Origin: Salinicola peritrichatus
GTDB lineage: Bacteria > Pseudomonadota > Gammaproteobacteria > Pseudomonadales > Halomonadaceae
NCBI RefSeq assembly: GCF_003206715.1
Contig: NZ_PZJU01000004.1
Coordinates: 20,059 to 84,058 of the forward strand
Direction: 5' to 3'
Length of the DNA: 64,000 nt
The position numbers and the translations under genes were made by a program. The notes under the pieces were generated by a model, which saw only the letters and a program-made list of their open reading frames with translations, was not told the origin of the DNA and searched no databases. Position 1 is the stretch's first letter, and each line of letters starts with the position of its first letter. Shown in pieces: positions 45,939 through 58,453 of the stretch.

Positions 45939-47525
45939 ATGGCTACTGATATCAAAGCGCCGACTTTCCCGGAATCCGTTGCCGAGGGAACCGTCGCCAC
46001 CTGGCACAAGAAAGTGGGTGACAGTGTCGAGCGCGATGAATTGATCGTCGAGATCGAGACCGACAAGGTCGTGCTGGAAGTGGTGGCGCCGGAGGCGGGC
46101 ACGCTCTCCGAGATCAAGGTCGAAGAGGGCGATACCTGCGAATCCGAGCAGGTGCTGGGCGTTCTCGGCGCCGCCTCTGAAAAGGGCAAGAGCGAGAAAA
46201 AGCCTGCCAGCCAGACCAAGAGTGAAGACAAGCCGGGCGGTGAAGAGAAGGCGGCTGCCAAGCCTGTCGCTTCCGGCAAGAGCTTTGAAGTCAAGGCGCC
46301 GAGCTTCCCGGAGTCCGTGCAGGAAGGTACCGTCGCCAGCTGGAACAAGAAGGTCGGCGAAGCGGTCAAGCGTGACGAGGTGCTGGCCGAGATCGAGACC
46401 GACAAGGTCGTGCTCGAGGTCGTGGCGCCGGCCGATGGCGCACTTGCCGAGATCAAGGTTCAGGAAGGCGAAGTCGTCGAGTCCGAAGCCCTGCTGGCGA
46501 CCTTCTCCGAAGGCGCAGGTGGCGAAGGTGCCGGTAGTGAAAAAGAGAGCGGTGCTTCCGCCGAATCCGCCGGTGACCAGGACGAGGCGTCAGCCGCCGA
46601 TGGTGAAGAAGATGCCAAGATCGACGGCAAGATTCTGGCGCCGGCTGCACGCAAGCTCGCCGCGGAAAACGATCTCGACGTCAGCAAGCTCGAAGGTACC
46701 GGCAAGGGTGGCCGTGTACTGAAGGAAGACGTCCAGAAAGCGCTGAAGGACGGTTCCGCCAAGAAATCGGCCAAGCCGGCCGCTGCGGCACCGAAGGCCG
46801 CTGCCGCTCCGGTGATCGAGGGCGAGCGTCCCGAACAGCGCGTGCCGATGAGTCGTCTGCGTCAGACCATTGCCAAGCGTCTGGTCCAGGCCCAGCAGAC
46901 CGCCGCCATGCTCACCACCTACAACGAGGTGGACATGAGCGCGGTGATGTCGCTGCGCAGCCAGTACAAGGACACCTTCCAGAAGACCCACGACGTCAAG
47001 CTCGGTTTCATGGGCTTCTTCGTCAAGGCGGCGACCGAAGCGCTCAAGCGCTTCCCCGATGTCAATGCCTCGATCGATGGTACCGACATCGTCTACCACG
47101 GCTACCAGGATATCGGCGTCGCCGTTTCCACGCCGCGCGGTCTGGTCGTGCCGGTGCTGCGCGATACCGACAGCATGAAACTGGCCGACGTCGAGAAGGC
47201 GATCGGTGACTTCGGTCAGCGCGGCCGCGAAGGCAAGCTCGGCATCGATGACATGCAGGGTGGCACCTTCACCATCACCAACGGCGGCATCTTCGGCTCG
47301 CTGATGTCGACGCCGATTCTCAATCCGCCGCAGACCGCGATCCTGGGCATGCACAAGATTCAGGAGCGCCCGATGGCGGTGAACGGCAAGGTCGAGATTC
47401 GCCCGATGATGTATCTGGCGCTCTCCTACGACCATCGCATGATCGACGGCAAGGACGCGGTGCAGTTCCTGGTGGCGATCAAGTCACTGCTGGAAGACCC
47501 GGCGCGTCTGTTGCTCGACATCTAA
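45939..47525 (+). CDS. sucB: Dihydrolipoamide succinyltransferase with two lipoyl domains
   Basis: A 528-residue E2 core of the 2-oxoglutarate dehydrogenase complex. It has two N-terminal lipoyl domains, with lipoylated lysines K43 and K156 in ETDKVVLEV, separated by an Ala/Lys/Glu-rich linker. A peripheral subunit-binding domain ([34 protein letters not shown]) and a catalytic domain with [13 protein letters not shown] follow. E. coli SucB has about 405 residues and one lipoyl domain, so this one has an extra copy. The near-identical lipoyl segments suggest internal duplication. It starts 40 bases after sucA. Confidence 0.95.
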   Translation: MATDIKAPTFPESVAEGTVATWHKKVGDSVERDELIVEIETDKVVLEVVAPEAGTLSEIKVEEGDTCESEQVLGVLGAASEKGKSEKKPASQTKSEDKPGGEEKAAAKPVASGKSFEVKAPSFPESVQEGTVASWNKKVGEAVKRDEVLAEIETDKVVLEVVAPADGALAEIKVQEGEVVESEALLATFSEGAGGEGAGSEKESGASAESAGDQDEASAADGEEDAKIDGKILAPAARKLAAENDLDVSKLEGTGKGGRVLKEDVQKALKDGSAKKSAKPAAAAPKAAAAPVIEGERPEQRVPMSRLRQTIAKRLVQAQQTAAMLTTYNEVDMSAVMSLRSQYKDTFQKTHDVKLGFMGFFVKAATEALKRFPDVNASIDGTDIVYHGYQDIGVAVSTPRGLVVPVLRDTDSMKLADVEKAIGDFGQRGREGKLGIDDMQGGTFTITNGGIFGSLMSTPILNPPQTAILGMHKIQERPMAVNGKVEIRPMMYLALSYDHRMIDGKDAVQFLVAIKSLLEDPARLLLDI

Positions 47526-49022
<1,497 letters not shown>

Positions 49023-49050
49023 GTCGTTTGCCTCGCGCTCTTTGCACTAG

Positions 49051-49103
49051 GTGCCGCTCCGTGACGGGGCGGCACGGGGGCAGCGGACGGGCGCATTCGT
49101 CCG
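49051..49103 (+). terminator. Two hairpins between lpd and sucC
   Basis: First GTGCCGCTCC / GGGGCGGCAC (one G-T pair, 5-base loop), then CGGACG / CGTCCG with an 8-base loop. There is no T tract. They may partly stop transcription or protect the downstream sucCD mRNA. Confidence 0.5.
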
Positions 49104-49142
49104 TTGCCATTCGAGTCACATGCAACCTAATGGCATGAATCG

Positions 49143-50309
49143 ATGAACCTTCACGAGTATCAGGGCAAACAGCTGTTTGCCGATTACGGTCTTCCGGTGT
49201 CCAAGGGTTTTGCCGTCGACACTCCCGATGAAGCCGCACAGGCCTGCAAGAAAATCGGTGGCGACAAGTGGGTCGTCAAGGCACAGGTTCACGCGGGCGG
49301 CCGCGGCAAGGCCGGTGGTGTCAAGCTGGTCGAAAGCCCCGAAGCCGCCAAGGCATTCGCCGAGCAGTGGCTGGGCAAGAACCTGGTGACCTACCAGACC
49401 GACGAGAAAGGGCAGCCGGTCGCCAAGATCCTGGTCGAAAACTGCACCGACATCGCCAGCGAGCTCTATCTCGGCGCCGTGGTCGATCGCGGCACCCGTC
49501 GCGTGGTGTTCATGGCGTCCACCGAAGGTGGCGTCGAGATCGAGAAGGTCGCCGAGGAAACCCCCGAGAAGATTCTCAAGGCCGAGATCGATCCGCTGGT
49601 CGGCGCTCAGCCGTACCAGGCACGTGAGCTGGCATTCAAGCTGGGCCTGAACAAGGACCAGATCAAGCAGTTCACCAAGATCTTCCTGGGCCTCTCCAAG
49701 CTGTTCCACGACAAGGATCTGGCGCTTCTGGAGATCAACCCGCTGGTGATCACCGACGAAGGCAACCTGCACTGCCTCGACGCCAAGATCAACCTCGACT
49801 CCAATGCGCTCTACCGTCATCCGGACCTGCAGGCGATGCGCGATCCGTCGCAGGAAGACGAGCGCGAGGCGCATGCTCAGGAGTGGGAGCTCAACTACGT
49901 TGCGCTCGACGGCAACATCGGCTGCATGGTCAATGGTGCCGGTCTGGCCATGGGCACCATGGATATCGTCAACCTGAACGGCGGCAAGCCGGCCAACTTC
50001 CTCGACGTCGGCGGCGGTGCGACCAAGGAGCGTGTGGCCGAAGCGTTCAAGATCATCCTCTCCGACACCAACGTCAAGGCCGTTCTGGTCAACATCTTCG
50101 GCGGCATCGTGCGCTGCGACATGATCGCCGAGGGTATCATCGGCGCGGTCGAGCAGGTCGGCGTCAACGTGCCGGTGGTGGTGCGTCTGGAAGGCAACAA
50201 CGCCGAGCTGGGTGCCGAGAAGCTGGCCTCCAGCGGTCTGAACATCATCGCTGCTACCAGCCTGACTGACGCGGCTCAGCAGGTCGTCAAAGCGGCGGAG
50301 GGCAAGTAA
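49143..50309 (+). CDS. sucC: Succinyl-CoA synthetase beta subunit
   Basis: A 388-residue ATP-grasp subunit. Features: [41 protein letters not shown] (nucleotide site), [41 protein letters not shown] and [16 protein letters not shown]. With SucD it makes ATP or GTP from succinyl-CoA. Its stop shares one base with the sucD ATG. Confidence 0.97.
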   Translation: MNLHEYQGKQLFADYGLPVSKGFAVDTPDEAAQACKKIGGDKWVVKAQVHAGGRGKAGGVKLVESPEAAKAFAEQWLGKNLVTYQTDEKGQPVAKILVENCTDIASELYLGAVVDRGTRRVVFMASTEGGVEIEKVAEETPEKILKAEIDPLVGAQPYQARELAFKLGLNKDQIKQFTKIFLGLSKLFHDKDLALLEINPLVITDEGNLHCLDAKINLDSNALYRHPDLQAMRDPSQEDEREAHAQEWELNYVALDGNIGCMVNGAGLAMGTMDIVNLNGGKPANFLDVGGGATKERVAEAFKIILSDTNVKAVLVNIFGGIVRCDMIAEGIIGAVEQVGVNVPVVVRLEGNNAELGAEKLASSGLNIIAATSLTDAAQQVVKAAEGK

Positions 50310-51181
50310 TGAGTATCCTGATCGACAAGAGCACCAAGGTCATCTGCCAGGGCTTCACCGGTGGCCAGGGCACGTTCCACTCCGAGCAGGCGATCGCCTA
50401 CGGCACCAACATGGTCGGCGGCGTCACGCCGGGCAAGGGTGGCCAGGAGCATCTGGGTCTGCCGGTGTTCAACACCGTCAAGGAAGCGGTCGAACAGACC
50501 GGCGCCGAAGCGTCCGTGATCTACGTCCCGGCACCGTTCTGCAAGGACTCGATCCTCGAAGCCGCCAATGCCGGCATCAAGCTGATCGTCTGCATCACCG
50601 AGGGTATCCCGACACTCGACATGCTCGACGTCAAGGTCAAGTGCGACGAACTGGGCGTGCGCCTGATCGGCCCGAACTGCCCCGGTGTCATCACCCCGGG
50701 CGAGTGCAAGATCGGCATCATGCCGGGCCACATCCACAAGCCGGGCAGGGTCGGTATCGTCTCGCGTTCCGGTACCCTGACCTACGAAGCGGTCAAGCAG
50801 ACCACCGACCACGGCTTCGGCCAGTCCACTTGCGTGGGTATCGGTGGCGACCCGATTCCGGGTTCCAATTTCATCGATATCCTCGAGATGTTCGAGAAGG
50901 ATCCGCAGACCGAGGCGATCGTCATGATCGGTGAGATCGGCGGTACCGCCGAAGAGGAGGCCGCGGCCTACATCAAGGCCAACGTTTCCAAGCCGGTGGT
51001 CTCCTACATCGCTGGCGTTACCGCACCTCCGGGCAAGCGCATGGGCCATGCCGGTGCGATCATCGCCGGTGGCAAGGGTACCGCCGACGAGAAGTTCAAG
51101 GCGCTGGAAGACGCCGGCGTCAAGACCGTGCGCTCGCTGGCCGAGATCGGCGATGCACTGAAGGCGGCGACCGGCTGGTAA
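50309..51181 (+). CDS. sucD: Succinyl-CoA synthetase alpha subunit
   Basis: A 290-residue CoA-binding subunit. [31 protein letters not shown] is the CoA-binding Rossmann region, [26 protein letters not shown] lies in the middle, and [18 protein letters not shown] carries the phosphorylated histidine. It is the last gene of the TCA operon and a strong hairpin follows. Confidence 0.97.
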   Translation: MSILIDKSTKVICQGFTGGQGTFHSEQAIAYGTNMVGGVTPGKGGQEHLGLPVFNTVKEAVEQTGAEASVIYVPAPFCKDSILEAANAGIKLIVCITEGIPTLDMLDVKVKCDELGVRLIGPNCPGVITPGECKIGIMPGHIHKPGRVGIVSRSGTLTYEAVKQTTDHGFGQSTCVGIGGDPIPGSNFIDILEMFEKDPQTEAIVMIGEIGGTAEEEAAAYIKANVSKPVVSYIAGVTAPPGKRMGHAGAIIAGGKGTADEKFKALEDAGVKTVRSLAEIGDALKAATGW

Positions 51182-51216
51182 GTCGCCGGCGCCCGAGACA
51201 TCGCGTCTCCTCGAGT

Positions 51217-51242
51217 GGCCCGCCAGGTTAGCCTGGCGGGCC
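51217..51242 (+). terminator. Terminator after sucD
   Basis: GGCCCGCCAGG / CCTGGCGGGCC, an 11-base perfect stem with loop TTAG. It is followed by GCTTGTGTTT, a partial T-rich tract, 36 bases after the sucD stop. Confidence 0.8.
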
Positions 51243-51330
51243 GCTTGTGTTTGGGGCGCTGATAGCCTTTGGTAAGCGCGAGCAGCCGAGATAGCTGCTG
51301 TCTGCTTGTATGGTGGACTGGGTGGCCGCT

Positions 51331-52329
51331 CTATGCCCGCTTGCGCTTGTTCATCATGCGCAGGAAGGCCTTGCCGGCGGTGGCGAGGAAGATCGGAAAT
51401 CCTGCCAGCAAGTAGAAATAGTAGGTGACGAAACGCCAGATCAGCACGGCTGCCGCCGCGCTCTGCGCGCCGATCAGCGGCGTCAGCAGGGCCGACGACG
51501 TCAGTTCGGCGCCACCGGCACCGCCGGGCAGGAAGCTCAGTTGACCGGCGGCCATCGATACCATCTGCACCAGGAAGGTCCAGGCCCAATCGATATGCTG
51601 GCCTAGGCCTTGTACCACCAGATAGAGAATGCTGTAACGCACCAGCCAGTGGGCGCAGCAGAGCAGGAACACGCTGAACAGCAGCCAGCGGGGCAGGCGC
51701 AGGGTCTCCATCAGCGAGTTGCGAAAATGCAGCAGGCGACGGGCCAGACCGAATCGCGAGCGTCGCTTGACGTTGAGCTTGGCCAACCAGCGACCGGTGA
51801 CCTGCATGACGCGCGAATAGTTATTGAGCGTCAGCCACAACAGAATGAGTGCCGTGATCAGCAGCAGCGTCGGCAGGCCGACCAGCCAGCCGAGCTCGAG
51901 ATTGATGGCTTTGATCAGTACGTAGATCGCGACGCCGACCAGCCCCGACAGAAAGAACAGCAAATCGGTGAGCTGATCGACGGCGAAGATCGCCGAGGCC
52001 TGAGCCGGGCGAATGCCGCGACGGGCCAGCAGCCCCAGCAGCGTCAATGGCCCACCGGTACCGCCCGGTGTGGCACAGATGGCGAACTCGGTCGCCATCA
52101 CGATCGAGAAGGCCCTGACCTGAGACAACCTTCCCGCGCGGCCCGCCAGCAGCAATCTGAGGCGTAGTGCATTGAGATTCCAGCACACGAAAACCATGCC
52201 CAGCATGATCAGTAGTTGCGAGGCGGGAAACCCGCGCAATTCGGTGACGATACCGCGGCCGCCGATCAGGATGGGTATCGCCAGCGCCGCCACCAGTCCC
52301 AGCGCCAAAAACCAGAGAATGCGTTTCAT
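51331..52329 (-). CDS. UPF0104/LPG-synthase-type flippase-like membrane protein
   Basis: A 332-residue protein with about eight membrane helices and the features of the lysylphosphatidylglycerol synthetase TM/UPF0104 group: CATPGGTGGPLTLLGLLARRG, AVDQLTDLLFFL and QLSFLPGGAGGAELTSSALL. Members move lipid-linked or glycolipid molecules across the membrane or accompany glycosyltransferases. The start overlaps the stop of the deacetylase gene, so it is coupled to it. Function inferred from the cluster. Confidence 0.8.
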   Translation of the reverse strand: MKRILWFLALGLVAALAIPILIGGRGIVTELRGFPASQLLIMLGMVFVCWNLNALRLRLLLAGRAGRLSQVRAFSIVMATEFAICATPGGTGGPLTLLGLLARRGIRPAQASAIFAVDQLTDLLFFLSGLVGVAIYVLIKAINLELGWLVGLPTLLLITALILLWLTLNNYSRVMQVTGRWLAKLNVKRRSRFGLARRLLHFRNSLMETLRLPRWLLFSVFLLCCAHWLVRYSILYLVVQGLGQHIDWAWTFLVQMVSMAAGQLSFLPGGAGGAELTSSALLTPLIGAQSAAAAVLIWRFVTYYFYLLAGFPIFLATAGKAFLRMMNKRKRA

Positions 52330-53138
52330 GCCGCGGGGCGGTCCTTGTTCGCCCGGTTGGCGAGATCGTCGGCGGCGAGGTCAGGGGCCCAATTAGCCAG
52401 CCACGCCTGCTTGGTCACGGGCAGCCGACCCTGTTGCAGCAGATGCTCAACGAGCTTTAGCCAGTAGGCATAGGACGGGCGGTGACGCATGTCGACAGGA
52501 TGCAGTGCCAGCCGCAGCATCGACGCATGCTGGAAACGTCGATACTGGACAGCGCTGACGACACGCGACATCCCGCGCCGCCACGCACTACGCGCGCTCC
52601 ATACGATGCTTGGTGCGTCCAGCGACGAGAAGGTCGGCAGACGGTACAGATGTTGCGGGTCGCTGGTATAGGTGAACGGCCGCTCGCGGAGCGCCCGGCG
52701 CGTGCCTTGGCTCATCAGCCAGGCGGGCGCGACGAAACCGCCATGCGGCCAGCCACAGCTCTCGAACTGGGTCATGCCGGCATCCAGCATTGCCCCCGCC
52801 TGCTGGTAGTCGAGGGTGTAGAACTCGCCCTCCCAGGTGTAGATCCGGCGCATGTAAAAGTCGCGCAAAGTGCGCGGGGCCGGTGCATCGTCGCGGTGGA
52901 AATAGCCATGCAGAGCCAGTTCATCGCCGCCGGCCAGACGAGCGTCGAGCACGCTGCGCAACGTGCGGCTGTCACGGCACTCGCCGCGGCCGTGGAAATT
53001 GGGGACCACCAGCCAGGTGATTGGAATCGGCCCGTAGCGTTCGCCGAGCTGGTCGATGGCCTCGACGAAGCCGCGATAATCGGGCCAGGTCTCCGGCGCG
53101 ATATCGTGCAGTACCAGCGAGAAACGACGTTCAGCCAT
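52326..53138 (-). CDS. DUF2334 / polysaccharide deacetylase-type protein
   Basis: A 270-residue protein without signal peptide and with a deacetylase-like fold of the NodB type. LVLHDIAPETWPDYRGF opens the domain with the metal-site Asp/His, LALHGYFHRDD carries the second histidine region, and GFVAPAWLMSQG follows. It probably removes an acetyl group from a sugar or glycolipid in the cytosol. Its start overlaps the end of the glycosyltransferase gene. The precise substrate is unknown. Confidence 0.78.
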   Translation of the reverse strand: MAERRFSLVLHDIAPETWPDYRGFVEAIDQLGERYGPIPITWLVVPNFHGRGECRDSRTLRSVLDARLAGGDELALHGYFHRDDAPAPRTLRDFYMRRIYTWEGEFYTLDYQQAGAMLDAGMTQFESCGWPHGGFVAPAWLMSQGTRRALRERPFTYTSDPQHLYRLPTFSSLDAPSIVWSARSAWRRGMSRVVSAVQYRRFQHASMLRLALHPVDMRHRPSYAYWLKLVEHLLQQGRLPVTKQAWLANWAPDLAADDLANRANKDRPAA

Positions 53139-54264
53139 GCTGTGAACCCTGCTGCGCCTCCCCGGTGCCGGCAGTGGCGCTGGTCAGACGGCGATAATGG
53201 GAGAGTAGGCCATCGATGACGACATCCCAATTATGGTTGCGCTCGACGTAGCGGCGTGCGCGCCGTCCGGCATTCGAGGCATCATGATTGGAGAACAGTT
53301 CCCTTACCGCACGCGCCATGTCGGCCGGCGAGTGGGGCTCGCTCAACAGGCCACAGCCCAGCGGGACGTTCTCGGCCAGGGCGCCTGCCCGCGCTGCCAC
53401 CACCGGGATGCCGCTGGCCATCGCTTCCAGCGCGACCAGGCCGAAGGTCTCCTGGGTCCCGGCATGCACCAGGGCATCGCTGGTGGCCAGCCACCCGGCG
53501 ACTTCCTCGGTCGGCGTGTAACGATCGATGACGCTGACGTTGTCGGGCACCTGGCGCGGCATGTTCGGCCCCACCAGCAGCAGATGGTAGCCTTTGCCAA
53601 GCAGGCGCGCGGTCTCGAGCAGGTGGTGCAGGTTCTTCTCTCGCGAGCCGCGACCGACGAAGATCAACAGCCGGGTCTGATCGTCGATCCTCAGCCGCTC
53701 GCGCAGAACCGGATTGCGGTAGCGCGGATGGAAACTCTCGAGGTCGACGCCCAACGGCTGAATCGCGACCTGCTCGATGCCGAGCTGCATCAGGCGTTCG
53801 GCCATGACCCGGCTGGGGGCCAAGACCTGATCGAAATGGCGGTAAAGCCGGTAGACGTAGCGCTCCACCAGCTTGTCGGTGCCCTGGCCCAGCCGGTTAC
53901 TGATCAGCCGGGGTAGATCCGAGTGATAGAAACCCACCACGGGCACATCCAGCTTGCGTCCGGCATCAAGCGCTGCCCAACCGGTGACGTAGGGGTCGCC
54001 GGCCTCGATGATGTCCGGGGCGATGCGGATCAGCTCTCGCTCCCAGCCGCGGCGGCGCAGCGGGAAGCGATAGCCCTGGCTGAACGGCAACGGTGGTGAC
54101 GGGACCTCGTGAATACCGTCGTGCGTGAACAGCTGAGAACCGGGAATCAGCAGACTGCAGGTGATGCCGGGCAGTTTGGCCAGGCGCCGGTGCTTGGCGT
54201 CGAGGTAGGTACGAACCCCGCCACTGGCGGGGGCATAGAACATCGTGACATCGGCAATATGCAA
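53131..54264 (-). CDS. GT4-family glycosyltransferase
   Basis: A roughly 377-residue GT-B enzyme. Features: VTMFYAPASGGVRTYLDAKHRRL, EAGDPYVTGWAAL, VFVGRGSREKNLHHLLE-type motif FVGRGSREKNLHHLLETARL, and the donor site GTQETFGLVALEAMASGIPVVA. The start is TTG with GAAGAGGAG 8 bases upstream; a TTG six codons earlier is the alternative. With the next two genes it forms a three-gene operon with overlapping stops and starts, probably making a glycolipid or glucosamine-type glycan. Confidence 0.85.
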   Translation of the reverse strand: MHIADVTMFYAPASGGVRTYLDAKHRRLAKLPGITCSLLIPGSQLFTHDGIHEVPSPPLPFSQGYRFPLRRRGWERELIRIAPDIIEAGDPYVTGWAALDAGRKLDVPVVGFYHSDLPRLISNRLGQGTDKLVERYVYRLYRHFDQVLAPSRVMAERLMQLGIEQVAIQPLGVDLESFHPRYRNPVLRERLRIDDQTRLLIFVGRGSREKNLHHLLETARLLGKGYHLLLVGPNMPRQVPDNVSVIDRYTPTEEVAGWLATSDALVHAGTQETFGLVALEAMASGIPVVAARAGALAENVPLGCGLLSEPHSPADMARAVRELFSNHDASNAGRRARRYVERNHNWDVVIDGLLSHYRRLTSATAGTGEAQQGSQHG

Positions 54265-54416
54265 CGAGCCGCTCCTCTTCAAAACATTCCCTGTCGATAC
54301 GGCGCATTCCTGAGAATGGCGATGACTCTACAGCAGTATATCGTGTCGCTGTCACAGGGCGTTCACACCATGGTGGTAGCCTGCCTTGTCTTCATGAGTG
54401 GGCGGGCCATTGATTG

Positions 54417-56357
54417 TCACTCCACCGGGCTGGCGACCAGCGAGCGTGTCGCTTCGCGCGCCTCGACGAGCTTGACGCGCAGCGTGCCGCCGAGCTGATA
54501 GCGCGGTTCACCGGCGATCGCGATGCGGCCTTCCTTGTCGTCGATCACGACCTGGTCGCGATCACTGTGCATCAGCGGCGCCGGTACGAAGGCGGTGGCA
54601 CCGTTGGCGACCAGCCTCACGCGCATGCCGCCACGCCGGATATCGACGATGTCGGCGTCGAAAACCTCGCCCTTGTTGATGGCGGCGCCCAGGTAGCGCA
54701 CGTAGAGCCAGTCTTTGACGTCGCGTTCGGCCATTCGGTTCAGTCGACGCCGTTCGGTGAGCTGTTCCGTCAGGCGCTGGCTGGCTTCCTCGGGCGCCGA
54801 CTCGGACTTGAGCACGCGCTTGATCAGGCGGTGGTTGACCATGTCGCCATACTTGCGGATCGGCGAGGTCCAGGTGGCGTAGGCGGGCAGGCCCAGGCCG
54901 AAATGCGGGCCGGGGCGGGCCGACATGTTGGTATACCCCTGGAAGCGGCGCAGGCGGGCATCCAGCCAGGCGTCCTCGCGGCTATCCAGTGCCCGGCGTA
55001 GCTCGCGGTAGCGCGGCAGCTCGGCCAGCTGCTCGCGCTCGACGGCGATCTCCTGCGCGGCCAGGAACTCCAGCGCCTGATCGATCTTCTCCGGCTCGAA
55101 GGCGTGGTGCACGTTGAAGATGCCGTGGCCGACCTCCCTGGCCAGCAGATCGGCGCAGCAGGCGTTGGCGACGATCATCGCCTCCTCGATCATGCGCTGG
55201 GCGATCCGCCGCTCCTCGACGCGGATGCCGAGCACGTTGCCGGCGTCATCGAGATCGAAGACGTAATCCGGGCGATCCTTGAATACCAGCGTGTTGGCTT
55301 CGCGCCAGGCCGCCCGGGCCTTGGCCATCCCCGCCAGTGCCTCGAGCTGGGGCGCGACCGCCTCGAGCGGAGCCACGGCTTCGGGCTTGCCTTCCAGCCA
55401 GTCGGAGACGCTGTCGTAGACCAGCCGGGCCTGGGAACGAATGGTCGCGGCAAAGAAGCGATATTCGCCCAGCGAGCCGTCGCGCCCCACGTGCAGGCGA
55501 CACGCCAGCACCGGGCGTTCGACATCCGGCTTCAGCGAGCACAGGTCGTCGGCCAGCGCTTCCGGCAACATGGTGATGTTCTGACCCGGCAGGTAGACCG
55601 TGAAGGCACGCGTGCGCGCTTCCTGGTCGGCAGGATGCGATTCGTCCACATAGGCGGTGGGATCGGCGATCGCCACCGTCAGCTCCCATCCCTCATCGCT
55701 GGGCTCGATGCGCAGGGCATCATCCATGTCGCGGGTCTTGTCACCGTCGATGGTGAAGAACGGCTCGGCGGTGAGGTCTTCGCGCTCCAGCCCCTCGTCG
55801 CGCAACGGCCAGGCTTCGGCGGCCGGCGGGCACTCCTGCTCGAGCGCATGGCGGGCCAGCGTCACGCGCCACGGCACCGTCGGATCGTCTTGCTTGACTA
55901 CCAGCTCATCGATCTGAGTGAAGAAACCGCGGTCGTCGGGACGCAGCGGGTGACGAATGAGCCGGGCCACGACCCAGTCGCCATCGGCGATCGTCTGCTC
56001 GTCCAGCGAACGCTTGATGCGCGCCTTGAGCGGTTGATTGATCGACGGATGATCGGGAACCACCGCCAGGCGGCCGTCGCGCTTCTGCACCCGGGCGACG
56101 AAGCGATCCAGCGACGCTTCGATCAGCGCCTCCGGCTCGGCCTGCTTCTTGTCGCCGTCCTCCTTGATCGTCGCCTCGATGCGATCGCCATGCAGTACCT
56201 GCTTCATCGCGGGAGGTGGAATGAAATAGGAGCTACCGTCTTCGGCTTCGAGAAAGCCGAAGCCCTTGTCGGTGGCCTTGATGGTGCCCTGGACGCGGGG
56301 GGTATTGGCGCGAATCTGTTGCTTGAGCTGGGCCAGAAGAGCGTTGTTCTGCAGCAT
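54417..56357 (-). CDS. rnb: Exoribonuclease II
   Basis: A 646-residue RNase II that degrades RNA 3' to 5'. The start MLQNNALLAQLKQQIRANTPR aligns with E. coli RNase II from memory; the ribosome-binding site is weak. Cold-shock-like domains come first (VQGTIKATDKGFGFLEAEDGSSYFIPPPAMKQVLHGDRI), then the RNB catalytic centre FFTIDGDKTRDMDDALRIEP with the magnesium-binding aspartates, and a C-terminal S1 domain. The length fits RNase II rather than the longer RNase R. Confidence 0.94.
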   Translation of the reverse strand: MLQNNALLAQLKQQIRANTPRVQGTIKATDKGFGFLEAEDGSSYFIPPPAMKQVLHGDRIEATIKEDGDKKQAEPEALIEASLDRFVARVQKRDGRLAVVPDHPSINQPLKARIKRSLDEQTIADGDWVVARLIRHPLRPDDRGFFTQIDELVVKQDDPTVPWRVTLARHALEQECPPAAEAWPLRDEGLEREDLTAEPFFTIDGDKTRDMDDALRIEPSDEGWELTVAIADPTAYVDESHPADQEARTRAFTVYLPGQNITMLPEALADDLCSLKPDVERPVLACRLHVGRDGSLGEYRFFAATIRSQARLVYDSVSDWLEGKPEAVAPLEAVAPQLEALAGMAKARAAWREANTLVFKDRPDYVFDLDDAGNVLGIRVEERRIAQRMIEEAMIVANACCADLLAREVGHGIFNVHHAFEPEKIDQALEFLAAQEIAVEREQLAELPRYRELRRALDSREDAWLDARLRRFQGYTNMSARPGPHFGLGLPAYATWTSPIRKYGDMVNHRLIKRVLKSESAPEEASQRLTEQLTERRRLNRMAERDVKDWLYVRYLGAAINKGEVFDADIVDIRRGGMRVRLVANGATAFVPAPLMHSDRDQVVIDDKEGRIAIAGEPRYQLGGTLRVKLVEAREATRSLVASPVE

Positions 56358-56497
56358 CGGATCGGATCGGTAGGTGGACGAGAGCGCCACTATACGGATT
56401 CCGCGGTTTTCACGCCAACCATTGGGCGGACATATCCGCGTCAAGATGCCGCCGAGGCACCATTCGACCAAAGGCATGAGTCTGGTGGTTGGCGAAT

Positions 56498-56538
56498 TGG
56501 TATTGAAATGGTTATGTTGGTGGTCTTGAAGTGGTATT
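56498..56538 (+). promoter_or_regulatory. Direct-repeat candidate operator of the nag operon
   Basis: Two copies of an 18-base element, TGGTATTGAAATGGTTAT and TGGTCTTGAAGTGGTATT, offset by 23 bases with 14 of 18 positions identical, just before the GntR-type regulator gene. Spacing of about two helical turns fits a GntR/HutC dimer pair, but no documented NagR consensus was matched. Confidence 0.4.
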
Positions 56539-56561
56539 GCCTTTACAAGGACACCGCACCG

Positions 56562-57287
56562 ATGCTTTCGCGACTGCGCCTCGACGCCAACCAGCCGACA
56601 CCGCTCTACCGTCAGCTCGCTCATCAACTGGTCGAAGCGATCGAGGCTGGCGATTGGGAAGCCGGCGAGGCGCTGCCTTCGGAGCGTGTGCTGGCGGAAA
56701 CGCTCAACGTCTCGCGCATCACCGCGCGCAAGGCGCTGGATCGGCTGGTGGCGCTGGGCCTGATCCAGCGAACGCGTGGTTCCGGCACCTTCATCGCACC
56801 ACGTCTCAACCAGTCGTTGACGCGCTTGACCAGCTTCACCGAACTGTTGACCCAGCGCGGGCACCGTCCGAGCTCACGCTGGCTGAGCCGGCGCTTGGGC
56901 ACGCCGACGGCGGAGGAGAGCCTGCGCCTGGGATTGGGTGCCGACAGCGAGGTGGCGCGCCTCAAGCGGCTGCGCCTGGCCGACGACGTGGTGGTGGCGG
57001 TGGAGGAGAGTTGTCTGCCACGCCAGGTGCTGGCGGATCCGGAAAGCGTGACTCACTCGCTCTACCGTCATCTGGAAAACCTCGGAGCGCCGATCGTGCG
57101 GGCGCTGCAGCATGTTTCCGCGATCAACGCCGACGCCGAGCTGGCCGCGCTGGCGGAAGTGCCCGAATCCCAGGCGCTATTGATGATGACGCGATTGGGC
57201 TATCTCGCCGATGGCCGTCCGGCGGAACTGACGGTGACCTACTGTCGCACGGATTACTACGACTTCATGGTCGAACTGACGCAATGA
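56562..57287 (+). CDS. nagR: GntR/HutC-family regulator of GlcNAc use
   Basis: A 241-residue regulator with an N-terminal winged helix (PLYRQLAHQLVEAIEAGDWEAGEALPSERVLAETLNVSRITARKAL) and a C-terminal UTRA ligand-binding domain (LYRHLENLGAPIVRALQHVSAINADAELA). It probably senses a GlcNAc-phosphate and represses the following nag genes and itself. The ATG has AAGGA upstream. The nagA gene begins within or just after its stop codon. Name by analogy. Confidence 0.88.
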   Translation: MLSRLRLDANQPTPLYRQLAHQLVEAIEAGDWEAGEALPSERVLAETLNVSRITARKALDRLVALGLIQRTRGSGTFIAPRLNQSLTRLTSFTELLTQRGHRPSSRWLSRRLGTPTAEESLRLGLGADSEVARLKRLRLADDVVVAVEESCLPRQVLADPESVTHSLYRHLENLGAPIVRALQHVSAINADAELAALAEVPESQALLMMTRLGYLADGRPAELTVTYCRTDYYDFMVELTQ

Positions 57288-57310
57288 CCTCGCTCGAGCA
57301 GGAAGGATGC

Positions 57311-58452
<1,142 letters not shown>

Positions 58453-58453
<1 letters not shown>

